Shown here piece by piece: positions 54,712-64,000 of a stretch of 64,000 nt of DNA. The stretch's first letter is position 1. Every line of letters starts with the position of its first letter. The notes under the pieces are model-generated. The model was not told the DNA's origin, ran no database searches, and was given only the letters and a program-made list of their open reading frames with translations. Source of the stretch: Scolanthus callimorphus (taxonomy: Eukaryota > Cnidaria > Anthozoa > Actiniaria > Edwardsiidae); NCBI GenBank assembly GCA_033964015.1, contig CM066925.1:5102523-5166522 (forward strand), given 5' to 3'. Position numbers and translations under genes: made by a program.

Positions 54712-55622
54712 ACCCTATTCAGACTGGGCTTTTTGACAATCTGTGACTGGGGGGGGGGGGGGGGGGGGGGGGCTAATTCGCCCCCCCTGAATATCTTGGG
54801 AACCACTGGAGCTATGATCATCAATTCTCACACAATGACCATGAGCCTAAGTCAAATCACCACACCTATTTCTGTCACGTGGGAGCAAAACGTGACGTCG
54901 CAATGACGTCATTCTTAAGTTATTTCAATGAACTTCCAAAAACTTGGTAAATAATGCTCTAAAAGCCAACACATTAACATCAAGATAATGTAAATGTAAT
55001 AATTTGTGACATTAACACATAAATTGTATTAAACTTGCTTCATAATGACCAATTTTGGAAATATTGTCCGCCATCTTGGATCCGCCATCTTGGATTTCAT
55101 TTAATTTCGATTTGACTCTTCACATAAATACTCAATGAGAACAAAAAGGTCAGAATGTACAAAATACTCATCAAAGAAGTGTTTGACATTCAAAAAGTTG
55201 AATTAAAAAGGATATTTGTGAATTCCAGAGCTAGTTTTGCACCATATGTAAGATGAACAAAATCCCCCTACCCCTACCCCCCAAAGATTTTGTGTTAAAA
55301 ATTAATTAGCCTATACATAAATTACTAATAAGTACAAGCTCTAATAGTAAAAAAATGGGTAATGTGTCCAACATTAAGCTTGAAATATGAAAAATTCACG
55401 TTTTTTCGATTTTTGCAAACATGCATGTCAAAAATTGGTTGCTATGGAAACTGGGCCGTTGACACTGACGTGTCATTGACACCAAAATGTTCCAAGATAA
55501 ATTTTAGGAAAAGTCACGAAGTTTCACCATCATAACTGCAGTAGTTTTAGAAATCAGGATTTTACTGGAGGAGGGGCTCGAAAAGCCCCCCCCCCCCCCC
55601 CCCCCCCCAGTCTGAATAGGGT
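54712..55622. mobile_element. 911-bp element with G-run and C-run ends
   Basis: Left end ACCCTATTCAGACTGGGC and right end CAGTCTGAATAGGGT are inverted copies between TA dinucleotides (54710-54711, 55623-55624). Inside each end is a homopolymer of more than 20 bases: G at the left, C at the right. The interior holds AT-rich sequence with a repeated GCCATCTTGGAT. No coding sequence. It lies in the intron just after the VWA domain. Confidence 0.8.
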
Positions 55623-55629
55623 TAAGTTC

Positions 55630-56565
55630 GTCAGTCAATCAGGAACGAGATCTACTGTCCTGATATTCTATGGTATCGGGTTACTGAGTACGTGATATGC
55701 GATTAAACATCAGGAACAGTTAATCTAAAAAACTCTTGTAAAAGACTTGAAAAATAGTTAAAGCATCAAATGTTCTTTAGTAAAATAATTAGAGTAAATA
55801 TAGTCTTGAGTTCGCGACGGCAAAATCCACAAAATGGAATTCTGTCGCGACGCGGCAAAATGAAGTTCGTCTTTACAAAAACGCAATCGTTTTCAGCTGA
55901 GGACACATAAGTTTTTCTTTATTTTGATGTTTAGGTGTGATGATAAGTAAATAATCGGGCAAATTTTCACCTGATATTTGCCGAATCAGATCAAATTTGG
56001 CCGATTATATATAAGTAACGGGTTAATTTACATAATAGCAAATGTAGGTAAAAGAAGTGCAGCGGAATTTTTATGATGGTTTCTAGTGACCAGTGTAGAA
56101 GTGTCGGTACCACACTTTTATCGCCAACTTTCTGTTGTTATACAGGCAATTTCTGCAGAAATCCATGAGAAACGCCACTCAGGTATACTAAGGCATGGGT
56201 GTTTTTCAAAAAAATGCGAAAAATACTGAAAAAAATTCTCTAGGGTAGATAAAATGTCTTCTGTAGAATGTTTTTCGTTAAGGTTGGTACACCCGGTAAG
56301 ACGTTTCATTTGATGTATTTGGTTACCATGTCAACGGGTTGCGTGACTTGTAAGAGCGTGACAAAGGCACAATTTTCCTTCAGTCCTCTGCATTCGATCT
56401 GAATTCAGACAGTTATCGCAACCACAGGTGAAATGATTAAATTTCAGCACATTTCCAAGCATGTTTGTTTGTAATATTTTACAGAAATTCAAATAAATCT
56501 TTACTCATACTGCCTAGCGCACCAAGCTTATAGGCTTTTTGGGTGACAATGTATCCCGGAAAGGG
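55630..56565. other. Intron; contains a partial CCGTTTCC MITE
   Basis: About 56380-56565 matches the right half of the element at 16727-16982 (AAGCTTATAGGCTTTTTGGG, CAAATAAATCTTTACTCATA in either sense). The left end is not clear. No exon was identified here. Confidence 0.5.
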
Positions 56566-56569
56566 TATA

Positions 56570-56809
56570 GAGCAGATTTCAGATGACCATCGTGAAAGTA
56601 AACGCAATTGTGCAATCACTAGCCAATCAGAAACAAGAGTAATTACAACTTACTGCTGAATGGTTTCCAGCCCAGCCAATCAGGAGCCGAACCAATTGGC
56701 TAGTAATTCCTTGCTTGTAATTAGTTCGCAATTTGATTGGTTGATAGAAATATGCAGCCAGTGAGAAAGCAAACCAATTGCAAACACGACAGTCGTGTGA
56801 AATCCGCTC
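56570..56809 (+). mobile_element. GAGCGG MITE, copy 3
   Basis: TA-flanked, GAGCAGATTTCAGATGACC to GTGTGAAATCCGCTC, with the same interior as 17922-18149 plus about twelve extra bases. Non-coding. Confidence 0.85.
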
Positions 56810-56814
56810 TATAT

Positions 56815-57335
56815 GAATGGGGAAGCAACCCAAACAAAGAAATATCATTGAAATCAATGCCACGTGATCTGGAATGGGACAACATTACGCTCAAGGTAAA
56901 GAAGTCTGTAGTGTGCAAAGAACTTGCAATAAAGTTCTCAAAATCACTCTGTCTATCGTTCTGTTGTAGATGAGTTTGATTTTGGGGTTTATACCCCCAA
57001 AACTATATCAAGAAAGGACAGGTACAACGAAAGATTTATAGCGCCTACACAAACAATACATGGTAAGTCGTATAAGAAGAATCGGCTTGGTGTTGCAAGG
57101 CACCAGCGGCATAAGGACAATATAGAAGACGAAAGCAAGGCCGCAGCTAGAAATTATTGACTGGGGGGACAGGCCTTGGTCATTCTTTGTTTTTGCTGGG
57201 GGGGGGGGGGGGGGGGGGGGGGGGCAAGCAGGTTTTTCCTCACATGTTGACACTAAAAAATTTACTTCGCTGGGGGGGGGGGAACTGCCCACTCGGACCC
57301 TATGTTAGCTACGGCCCTGGAAAGACCGTAGAACA
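56815..57335. other. Intron with G-run element remnants
   Basis: An open stretch before AAG/GTAAAG at 56899 encodes MPRDLEWDNITLK and could be an exon end, but I found no matching acceptor. At 57090 the 20-mer CTTGGTGTTGCAAGGCACCA matches part of the terminal repeat of the 47483-51763 element. From 57140 to 57320 are G runs (57198-57224, 57272-57281) inside a possible element ending GCTACGGCCCTGG. Confidence 0.4.
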
Positions 57336-59441
57336 ATAAAATGGAATACAATAGCTCCAATCCAAAATACAATACATATTGCGACACCAAGAAAGACCCG
57401 AAGAACCTAGTATTAAGTTCAGGGGCTCTCAGTGATAATGCTTCGGTAACTTATCTGTTCGAATGTAAGATTCCCAAAAACTTCAAAGTGATTAATGCAA
57501 GATCCCTAAAAATTCCGATAATATTTATGTATCCCCATTCTTTAGAAAACTTTAAGCAATTATATATCACTTTCGTGATATTCTTCTTTATCAGCCTCAC
57601 CACTCGAACACATGCTCCGCGGCCCTTGATGAAGTGCTGAGGTTTTAGAACTTTGCCATTCTTTTTCGAACTCACCGAAAAATTTCAACAAATACTTCTT
57701 AAAACCTCCTTCCCCATCGAAACGAACCAACTGCGGACGTTCGAAGAATTGTTGTTTGTTTGTGGTGAGTGTTTCTTTCCAAGCTTTTCACTGACCGTTT
57801 CGAACAATTCCCCTGAGAACCTCAAAAATGTTGTTTATCGACTTCACGTATTTTTCTAGCACAGCTTCTCCCCTTCCATGGGTTTTAGAGAAGCTTCCAT
57901 GAAGATTTCGAGAGAAAAATTCGGAACTCCATTTCCTAAAAAAGTCATTAACCACGACCCCAGATGTTTTCGGATGAACAAAAAAACCCGTAAGGCTGTC
58001 ATGACGAAGACAGCCATCTTGCAACTGTTGGAGCAGATATTCCCAACTCTCCAGCAGTAGCGCCCCAAGGCCAGATATGCGCCAAGTGGGAAGAAAGAAT
58101 CCACAGCAAATTAACTTCCTCAGTTAATAGTCTTGTGTGTTGCTCCGAAGACGCTTTTCACTCCAAAATCTTGGTATTCAATGTTAGTAATTATCTTTTA
58201 ATCTCAAAGAAACAAATAGCGGACTCGCCATTTTGGCCGAATCTATCAAATTCATCCAAGAATAAAAAAAATTCTCAGGTACATTAAGGCATGGGTATAA
58301 CCATGATTTGACCTTCAGAAGTAAGGGGGGTGGTCAAATGCCATTTAGAACATATCTATCATTAAAGTAGCTGTTTCATTAGGTTGATATTATTAAATAT
58401 TTCATGAAAGACGATACTGTGCCTTAATTAAGTCATCACGTGATGTCTCACATTGCGTTATTCGACATTTTTCAGCGTTACAATACATTTCGAAATAGTC
58501 TCAGTTCTAATAACAAGTTTTCTCGTACCTTTGCGCTGCAAAACGATTAAGGTCATTGGTCTCTATAACAATCCTGCCGGACTGAACAAGATTTTTGAAA
58601 AATTAATGAAATATTTAGGCTTTTGTTTCACAGGGGCCTGGGGCGAGTGATTTTTTGGAAATATCTAAGAAAAGAAACTTTCTTTTAATACGGTCCGGCA
58701 GGATTCTTAAAGTAGTTGGTAATAAACATGTTTTAAGGTGAAATTCATTTGGCTCCAATAAACGTTTCAACTGAGACTATTAATCCACAAATAATATTGC
58801 GTGACAGAAAAATTTCAAGTGTCACGCACGTAAGGTCACACCTAGGGAGATCTATTTGTGGAATGTAATTTGAATCTCAACTCCTTTTTGGGATGAATGT
58901 TGGTAAACACTTTTTTCACCACCCCCTATGCTTTTTAGGTGTTCACTCTTGGACCCTTGCCTTAATCTACCTGAGTTCGAAAAAGCAAACAACCCTCTAA
59001 ATTTTATTATACAACAGAAGAACACCTGTATACTACTTCCCAGGATTTCATAGGAGATTAGCCATTGATTCGGGCCTTGATAAAATACACGTAAAACATG
59101 ATTTAAAACCCCTGGAAACATTTTTTCAACAGAAATGGCAGCAAACAATGCACTTCAATGAAAGCTTATCTCATCATCTTTTAAGGCTGATTATTTCTGT
59201 CGATTTCGAACGTATAGGATTTTGGCGATTTTTTGAATATAAGGTGAGCTGCTCGTCGACGTTTAAAAAAAACAATATTTATATCAAGTTTTCACAGCAT
59301 AAATACACTTCAGTGATCAGGCCTAACGTTTGACCAATTTTGAGCGATTTTGAAACGTTTGCATTTTGACGCATAAGCTCGTGAATATTTTGATTTTGCA
59401 ATGGTATGGTCACGCATCTAGCCTCTTCTGATTTTTTCTAG
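57336..59441. other. Intron, no recognised exon
   Basis: Frames such as 57341-57640 and 57878-58060 are open but lack domains and good splice sites. A loose inverted repeat spans about 58490-58790 (GAAATAGTCTCAGTTC / AACTGAGACTATT, and ATCCTGCCGGAC / GTCCGGCAGGAT), likely another MITE. Confidence 0.4.
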
Positions 59442-59635
59442 GGAGATATTACTATTGCTGCAGAAAGCTGGTCTGTTCCGCGTGCCCGTTCAACGTATCC
59501 TTCCTGATGGTTGATCAACAAACAGGCAATTTTGTTGCGTCCAGTATTCCCGTGGGCTTCGACGAGCCATCGTGTGATGCAAGAAATTTTAGTGTTAGTT
59601 TCAGTATAACACAACCTGCGGACTACAGACTCCAG
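59442..59635 (+). CDS. Exon of unknown extracellular segment, Cys-containing
   Basis: Acceptor TTTTTTCTAG ends at 59441 and the donor GTGATT starts at 59636. Entering in phase 1, as the VWA exon leaves it, the 64 codons are fully open and read RYYYCCRKLVCSACPFNVSF, then ASSIPVGFDEPSCDARNFSV and SITQPADYRLQ. Four cysteines cluster at the start and one lies later. The pattern of alternating hydrophobic residues suggests a beta-sandwich piece, but I do not recognise the family. Support comes from open frame, splice sites and phase agreement on both sides. Confidence 0.58.
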
Positions 59636-59938
59636 GTGATTCTAACATGTGCAATCTTTTTTCATGAGTAGGCAATAACATTGCGTTACTAATAGATTCG
59701 CAAGCCCAAACTTGATTTGCAACATGAACGCTCTTAAGTTTATTCTTTAATTTATTCTCTTTTATATGATAATTCCGTCAACTATTTCATTGTATATAAG
59801 GGCTACAACACCCTTTCCTTATTCCGTAGTTGGAGTTCTACGCCATGTTGATTGCCATGACTTTGGCTAGTTATGTTTTCCAATGCTTAAATTCTTCTTG
59901 TCAATTATACCTTTTCTCTTTGTTTATTTCCTCTTTAG

Positions 59939-60242
59939 TTCCATTTCCCTTGGGATAACAGACGGAAAACGCGTATCCCGTTAGCATACTTTCGAATAAA
60001 ACGTAAGGAAGACATAACAACTAATGTTACTAAAGCTAAGACCCGTGGAAAGGAAGCCGGTTGGAAAGGTTCGCAGCAACAACCCCAAACCAAAACAAAA
60101 TTGTACTGCTTACCTCAAAATCACCACGCAAAACTAGCAACCCATCCACCCCTCCATGTAAATGTAAGGAAAACGAATGACTTCCATAATAAGGGCCCGT
60201 TACTTGAGATGTGCAAGTTCAAGCTTTCTTTTATGGGCCCAG
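59939..60242 (+). CDS. Basic exon of unknown type
   Basis: Acceptor CCTCTTTAG ends at 59938; donor GTAAGA starts at 60243. Entering in phase 0, 101 codons are open: FHFPWDNRRKTRIPLAYFRI, then a Lys/Arg/Gln-rich middle (KTRGKEAGWKGSQQQPQTKT) and LLEMCKFKLSFMGP. A long open frame without ATG in AT-rich DNA, flanked by good splice sites in matching phase, supports a real exon. The function is unknown; the basic middle part looks like a linker. Leaves in phase 1. Confidence 0.5.
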
Positions 60243-61349
60243 GTAAGAGAACGTAAGAAGCACGCTAGGCCAGTAAGGGTAGTTTTTTTCATAATCCCTG
60301 AAATTTATGTCCTGTCGTTCTACATTGTTTCCAAATCTATTTACTTCATTTTACGATCAATTGTTCATCCAACTGACATCCCACGCCATCGCTGCCCTTA
60401 TATAGGTAAAACTAATCGCGCAATGCAAAACAAAAAGTGATATAACCACTTGAGCCATAAGTTCCACAGACTCGTGGAAAGGACTAGGAAGGAGAAGTGA
60501 CGGCGCGCAACCCACAATTCCTTGCGCGCCCTCATTTTCCTCCCAGAAGCCTTCGCGCATCGCACATTCGTCCACCCTTCTTGCTCCCTTTTTGTCCTGA
60601 ATTTTTTCAGCGACTGGTTACGAGTCTGATAGTTCCATAGGATCATTGAACATCCTCCAGCAGTTGACCTTTGCGTCTTTTCTAGCCGCTGTGTGAAACT
60701 TTGGCTGAGTTAGATGAGCGCGCTCAAACAAAGTTCCTACGACAAATGAAAAATAATCTATTTGAAAATGCATCTCTCTATAAATCCTTTTTACCTAAAA
60801 ACAAACAACTTCGTGCATTTTATTTGGGAAGAAATGCACTTTAAGCGAGTTTAAGTCCGACTCAGTTTTTGTTCCCCACTTTGCTGTAATTTCTTGTAGG
60901 CCAAAATGATTCGAAGAACGGAACTTCTTAAAATATCACAAGCATTCCCAAAATCATGGTCGTTTTATCAAACAAACCACCCAGAATAAAGGTATACATA
61001 TTCATTTTTCTCGCTGTACCATTTTCTTCTCTGTGCGATGCAAATATTTTTCGCCACTCAAACCGATTCTCAAACCTAATATGACCCCGGCTCACCATTC
61101 ACACTGCTCGTGTAAAGGGCAGTCATTGTTACTTCAACTTATAAGAAAACAATATAAATATGTACTTACCGAACTTTCCAATGCTGAGATGGACAGTTTT
61201 TCACCCCTCGTCAAGAGAGTATTTTTTCTTCAATTATATGATATCATCCTGTGGTTCAGTGAAACTACTCTCCAATTCCAAAATACGCTATAACAGACAT
61301 GCTAAAGCTCTCGTAGACATTACTTTGACATGTTTCTTCATTTTCCCAG

Positions 61350-61463
61350 CGATCGTACTTAAAACGTGCGACTTTGTTGATGGTATTTGTTCCTGGTGGA
61401 GTAACGTCGACCCCCGTTATCCTTGGAAGTCTTCCATTGAAGGAGCTGAATTTCCCCAAAATG
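61350..61463 (+). CDS. MAM domain, first exon
   Basis: Acceptor TTTTCCCAG ends at 61349; donor GTAAGC starts at 61464. It encodes TCDFVDGICSWWSNVDPRYP then WKSSIEGAEFPQNG. This is the opening of a MAM domain (meprin, A5/neuropilin, mu-phosphatase), whose hallmark is CDFE-x-G-x-C-x-W. MAM domains are extracellular adhesion or oligomerisation modules. Phase 1 on both sides. Confidence 0.82.
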
Positions 61464-61545
61464 GTAAGCTCATGATTATTTTTATGTCAAACGTTTCAGT
61501 CCTTATATGTAGCACTACGTAATGCGCTATTTGATTCAACTGCAG

Positions 61546-61796
61546 ACTCATTCATGTTTATCAATGGAACAAAGACATCGTCATTGCTGAGCGATGCATT
61601 GCCACTGCATGCTAACCTCGCTCGGACAGAGTTGTGTATTGAGTTCAAGTTTCTACTGAGCACAAAAAGCGAGTCCATCATATCCATTTACAGACGGTCT
61701 CATTCCGGTGACCATATCATCTGGAACATCACCGGTTACCATGGCGGCTACTGGCGACATGGCGCAGTTTCCTGGAGAGGAAGCGAAGGAACAAAC
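61546..61796 (+). CDS. MAM domain, middle exon
   Basis: Acceptor TTCAACTGCAG ends at 61545; donor GTAAAT starts at 61797. In the expected phase it encodes SFMFINGTKTSSLLSDALPL, then ARTELCIEFKFLLSTKSESI and the MAM-typical HIIWNITGYHGGYWRHGAVS. The third MAM cysteine (ELCIEF) is present. Leaves in phase 0. Confidence 0.82.
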
Positions 61797-61799
61797 GTA

Positions 61800-62717
61800 A
61801 ATAGAGCCAGCAGTAACCACAAATAAACAAACAAAGATACAAAATATACAAATATATAAAATTTCATTGTTTTCGTTGAGTGGGGTCGCTTTGACAGTAA
61901 TTGACACTTTATCCTCACTGCACACCTATTACCAGTCGCGCAATAAAAGGCGTGATGAGACGATTGCTACTGGGCAATAGGCATGCAAAGACCGCCACCC
62001 GGGGAGGTGGATCAGCAGGCCACTTCTGGTGAAAGGGAGCCGATTTTGCAACATAAACATGCCGAAAGCAAATGTTTAAATGCCATGCATACTCCCTGGG
62101 CAAAGTTGCCGTTAATTCCTAAATTTCGCGTGCTGGTAAATATTGCATACAGCGAGAATAGTGAACAAATAATTGATGAACATCCGCCGGCCGAGCACAA
62201 GTTTGAAAAGTACCTTTTAAATTAAAGGTGATATATATTTCAAATTAAACGGCATAAAATCAGGCCCAGTACAATCTTTATGTCCTTATACAGCCTACAC
62301 TTTCTGGAATTATCAGGACACGGAACTTTCTAGCAGTGAAGCCACGGCCTTGCCCGCTTTTACTGTATTTCATCCTCGCAGGCTTTTGCCGCTTAGACGG
62401 TATGAGGGTATCTTTAATTTGATTGGTCTAATATCGATTGAAGTACGTAGAGTATTGGCATATATCATATGGAGCTAGCCTCGCCCCCAGGCTACTCGGC
62501 GGGCCTGTCACACTTTGCCCCATTCACACAACATAGTAATGTTGACTCTCATAAACACGCTATAAAAAGTAAGTTGCTCATTAAGCGCAATTTATTTCGA
62601 TAGGGCGATACAAAATCTAGGACGCGTCACTTTTAAATGTAGCAGATGCTTGTCTTACAGATCAAAACTTTTGTTATGTCTTAACACGTGATTTTGAAAT
62701 GTTCATTTTTCTCTAAG
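61800..62717. other. Intron within the MAM domain
   Basis: No repeat or gene recognised. A plus frame at 61983-62225 is open but has no motif. The sequence is less repetitive than earlier introns. Confidence 0.45.
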
Positions 62718-62826
62718 ATACTCTTCAAGGGTCAAAGTGCTTCAAAGAGAGAAGTAAGCATTGCTATCACCAACATCACAATATCAACAAAGAAATGCCA
62801 AGTTCATCCGGAGTTCGCAAGTCCAG
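62718..62826 (+). CDS. MAM domain, final exon
   Basis: Acceptor TTTCTCTAAG ends at 62717; donor GTACAT starts at 62827. Phase 0 in, phase 1 out. It encodes ILFKGQSASKREVSIAITNI then TISTKKCQVHPEF. This is the closing MAM motif (F-x-G followed by I-A-I-DDI-like strand and a Cys). The Asp pair usual in DDI reads TN here. The gene does not end in this window, since the exon leaves mid-codon; more exons should lie to the right. Confidence 0.78.
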
Positions 62827-63000
62827 GTACATACATACATACAACTATATTTTATCACCCTAGCCATAACAATTATTTTTTCCAAAAAAAAAAAAATTAT
62901 TTCCATATGGGGCGTGATTAATCTGTGTATATACAAATATCATAAGGTCATTAGCATGTCTCCAGGAAAGGCAATGGCGCAATATGGCGTTTAAAATTAC

Positions 63001-63640
63001 TTATAGGCTCAGCCATTTTCGCGTCGAAAGGGATGCTGTTCCAAAGCATAATGCACCATTATATTTAAAGCTTCTTTTAAGAAAGTTCGTTTTTGGCTTT
63101 GGAAGTGCTAGGTCTGACTCGATATTACGGAAGTTGTACGGCAGATTTTGATCCTTAATTTTTGTAAAGCTTGTTCTCAAGTTAGGCGCTGAGTGCTCAT
63201 TTAGGATTTTATACATCAAGACACTTTTAGACTTCGCGCGCCGAACATGGAGAGGTTCCCCACTTTAGCTTTTCAAGGATATCCGCCGACCTCACGTCAT
63301 ACTTTGCTTCCGTTATCTCTCGCGACGCACGATTTAGGAGTCTCTGTAGGGCGGTCCCTCAATGTCTTACCACAGGTATCCCATAGGGACGAGCAATAAT
63401 CGAAGTATGGTTGAATGAGGGACTTGTAAAGTGCCTCGCGAGAAGATAACGGAACGAAGGGTCGTATGCGCCAATGCAGCAACATATCTTTTTACACAAT
63501 TTTTCAATGTGATTTTTAAAGTTTAGTTTACTATAAATGTCAACGCCCAGACATGTATGGGACTCAGCTAGCTTTATTTCTTTATTGGCCATTTTTGACT
63601 GAGCCTGGGAATATTGCAAAATTGGCGCATAGGCGTTGAC
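63001..63640 (-). pseudogene. Non-LTR retrotransposon RT C-terminal fragment
   Basis: Read right to left, three frames together give the C-terminal half of a CR1/L2-like reverse transcriptase: ESHTCLGVDIYSKLNFKNHI (from 63619), EALYKSLIQPYFDYCSSLWD (63485-63297) and MMYKILNEHSAPNL ... LALPKPKTNFLKRSFKYNGA (63219-63001). The frames change at about 63460 and 63230 to 63300, and the catalytic part is missing. A dead, 5'-truncated copy, in the intron after the last MAM exon. Confidence 0.85.
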
Positions 63641-63702
63641 TAGATCCTACAAACATTATCTTGGATTTCGATTTATGGGACTGAAGTGTGCTAGGTAAGA
63701 GT

Positions 63703-63960
63703 GGGAAGCACGGGTAGTGTAGCGTAACGGCGCAGGCCTCTCGCCAGGTTCGAGTCCTGGCTTGGGAGTTTGAGATTTTCTCAGACCTGGCTGTTCATGG
63801 TGGCTTGAACGTATTCGTCATTTATACTGTATGTCACGTTTTTCTGATGAGGCAACAATATGTCTTGTCACTCATTCCAGGTCGATGGCTACCAGCAGTG
63901 AATGCATGACATTGACAATGACATATAAGGCCCAAACCAACCCAACCAACCATTGGTTGT
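63703..63960 (+). mobile_element. tRNA-derived SINE candidate
   Basis: A good polymerase III B box, GGTTCGAGTCC, at about 63748-63758 follows an A-box-like TAGTGTAGCGTAACGG about 35 bases upstream. The sequence does not fold into a complete tRNA that I can see, and it runs into an unrelated tail ending in CCAACCCAACCAACC repeats. That layout fits a tRNA-derived SINE better than a tRNA gene. Confidence 0.5.
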
Positions 63961-64000
63961 AAGATGCGTTACACTGTTATGCTACGGCTAAACTAGGACA

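Noticed and set aside
57341..57640. A 99-codon plus-strand frame as a further exon of the VWA/MAM gene
   Set aside because: No recognisable domain and no convincing acceptor or donor in the needed phase.
60900..60991. A possible exon between the basic exon and the MAM exon, with good acceptor and donor
   Set aside because: In the phase required by the previous exon it has an in-frame stop after about ten codons, and its exit phase does not fit the MAM exon. An alternative last exon remains possible.
63703..63775. A tRNA gene
   Set aside because: The B box is good, but the A box is imperfect and no full cloverleaf is visible; a SINE head fits better.

Overview
The window looks like animal nuclear DNA: spliced exons with GT/AG borders, extracellular domains (WAP, VWA, MAM), a metazoan-type BEL/Pao LTR retrotransposon, fragments of CR1/L2-like non-LTR elements and very many short inverted-repeat transposons (MITEs). 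The style fits a cnidarian, perhaps an anthozoan such as a coral or anemone, but that placement is inference. No prokaryotic, CRISPR, rRNA or canonical tRNA gene was seen.

Positions 1-32,800 are gene-poor and made of transposon relics: G-tract elements, a repeat family with CATATG-rich arrays, four TA-flanked MITE families, a nest of elements around TTAA sites (20.1-21.7 kb), hairpin elements, minisatellites, a broken reverse transcriptase (6.6-7.2 kb, minus) and an unrecognised acidic coding remnant (24.6-25.1 kb, minus).

From about 32.85 kb to beyond the right edge lies one probable plus-strand host gene, split into at least ten exons. In order it encodes a signal peptide, a Pro/Gly-rich repeat exon, a WAP four-disulfide domain, a VWA domain in two exons (with a degraded metal-binding motif), two exons of unknown type, and a MAM domain in three exons. 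Splice phases agree at every junction from WAP to MAM, which is the main support for a single gene. The product should be a secreted or cell-surface multidomain protein. The link from the signal-peptide exon to the Pro/Gly exon is out of phase, so an exon is probably missing there, and the Pro/Gly exon carries two apparent one-base deletions.

The introns are loaded with mobile DNA. The 16.9-kb WAP-VWA intron holds a full-length 7.53-kb BEL/Pao element on the minus strand (LTRs about 99% identical, 5-bp target duplication CTCCG) inside an older terminal-repeat element, a second short relative of that older element, and a 4.28-kb fold-back element whose arms are opposed arrays of a 121-bp satellite, flanked by an 8-bp duplication GAGAATTT. 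The intron before the Pro/Gly exon holds an element with CTATTT-rich arms, and the intron after the VWA domain holds a 911-bp element ending in long G and C runs. The right edge holds a broken non-LTR retrotransposon and a tRNA-derived SINE candidate.

The breaks in the BEL pol region and in the Pro/Gly exon all look like loss of one base, mostly in short homopolymers. Assembly indels are therefore a real alternative to decay.
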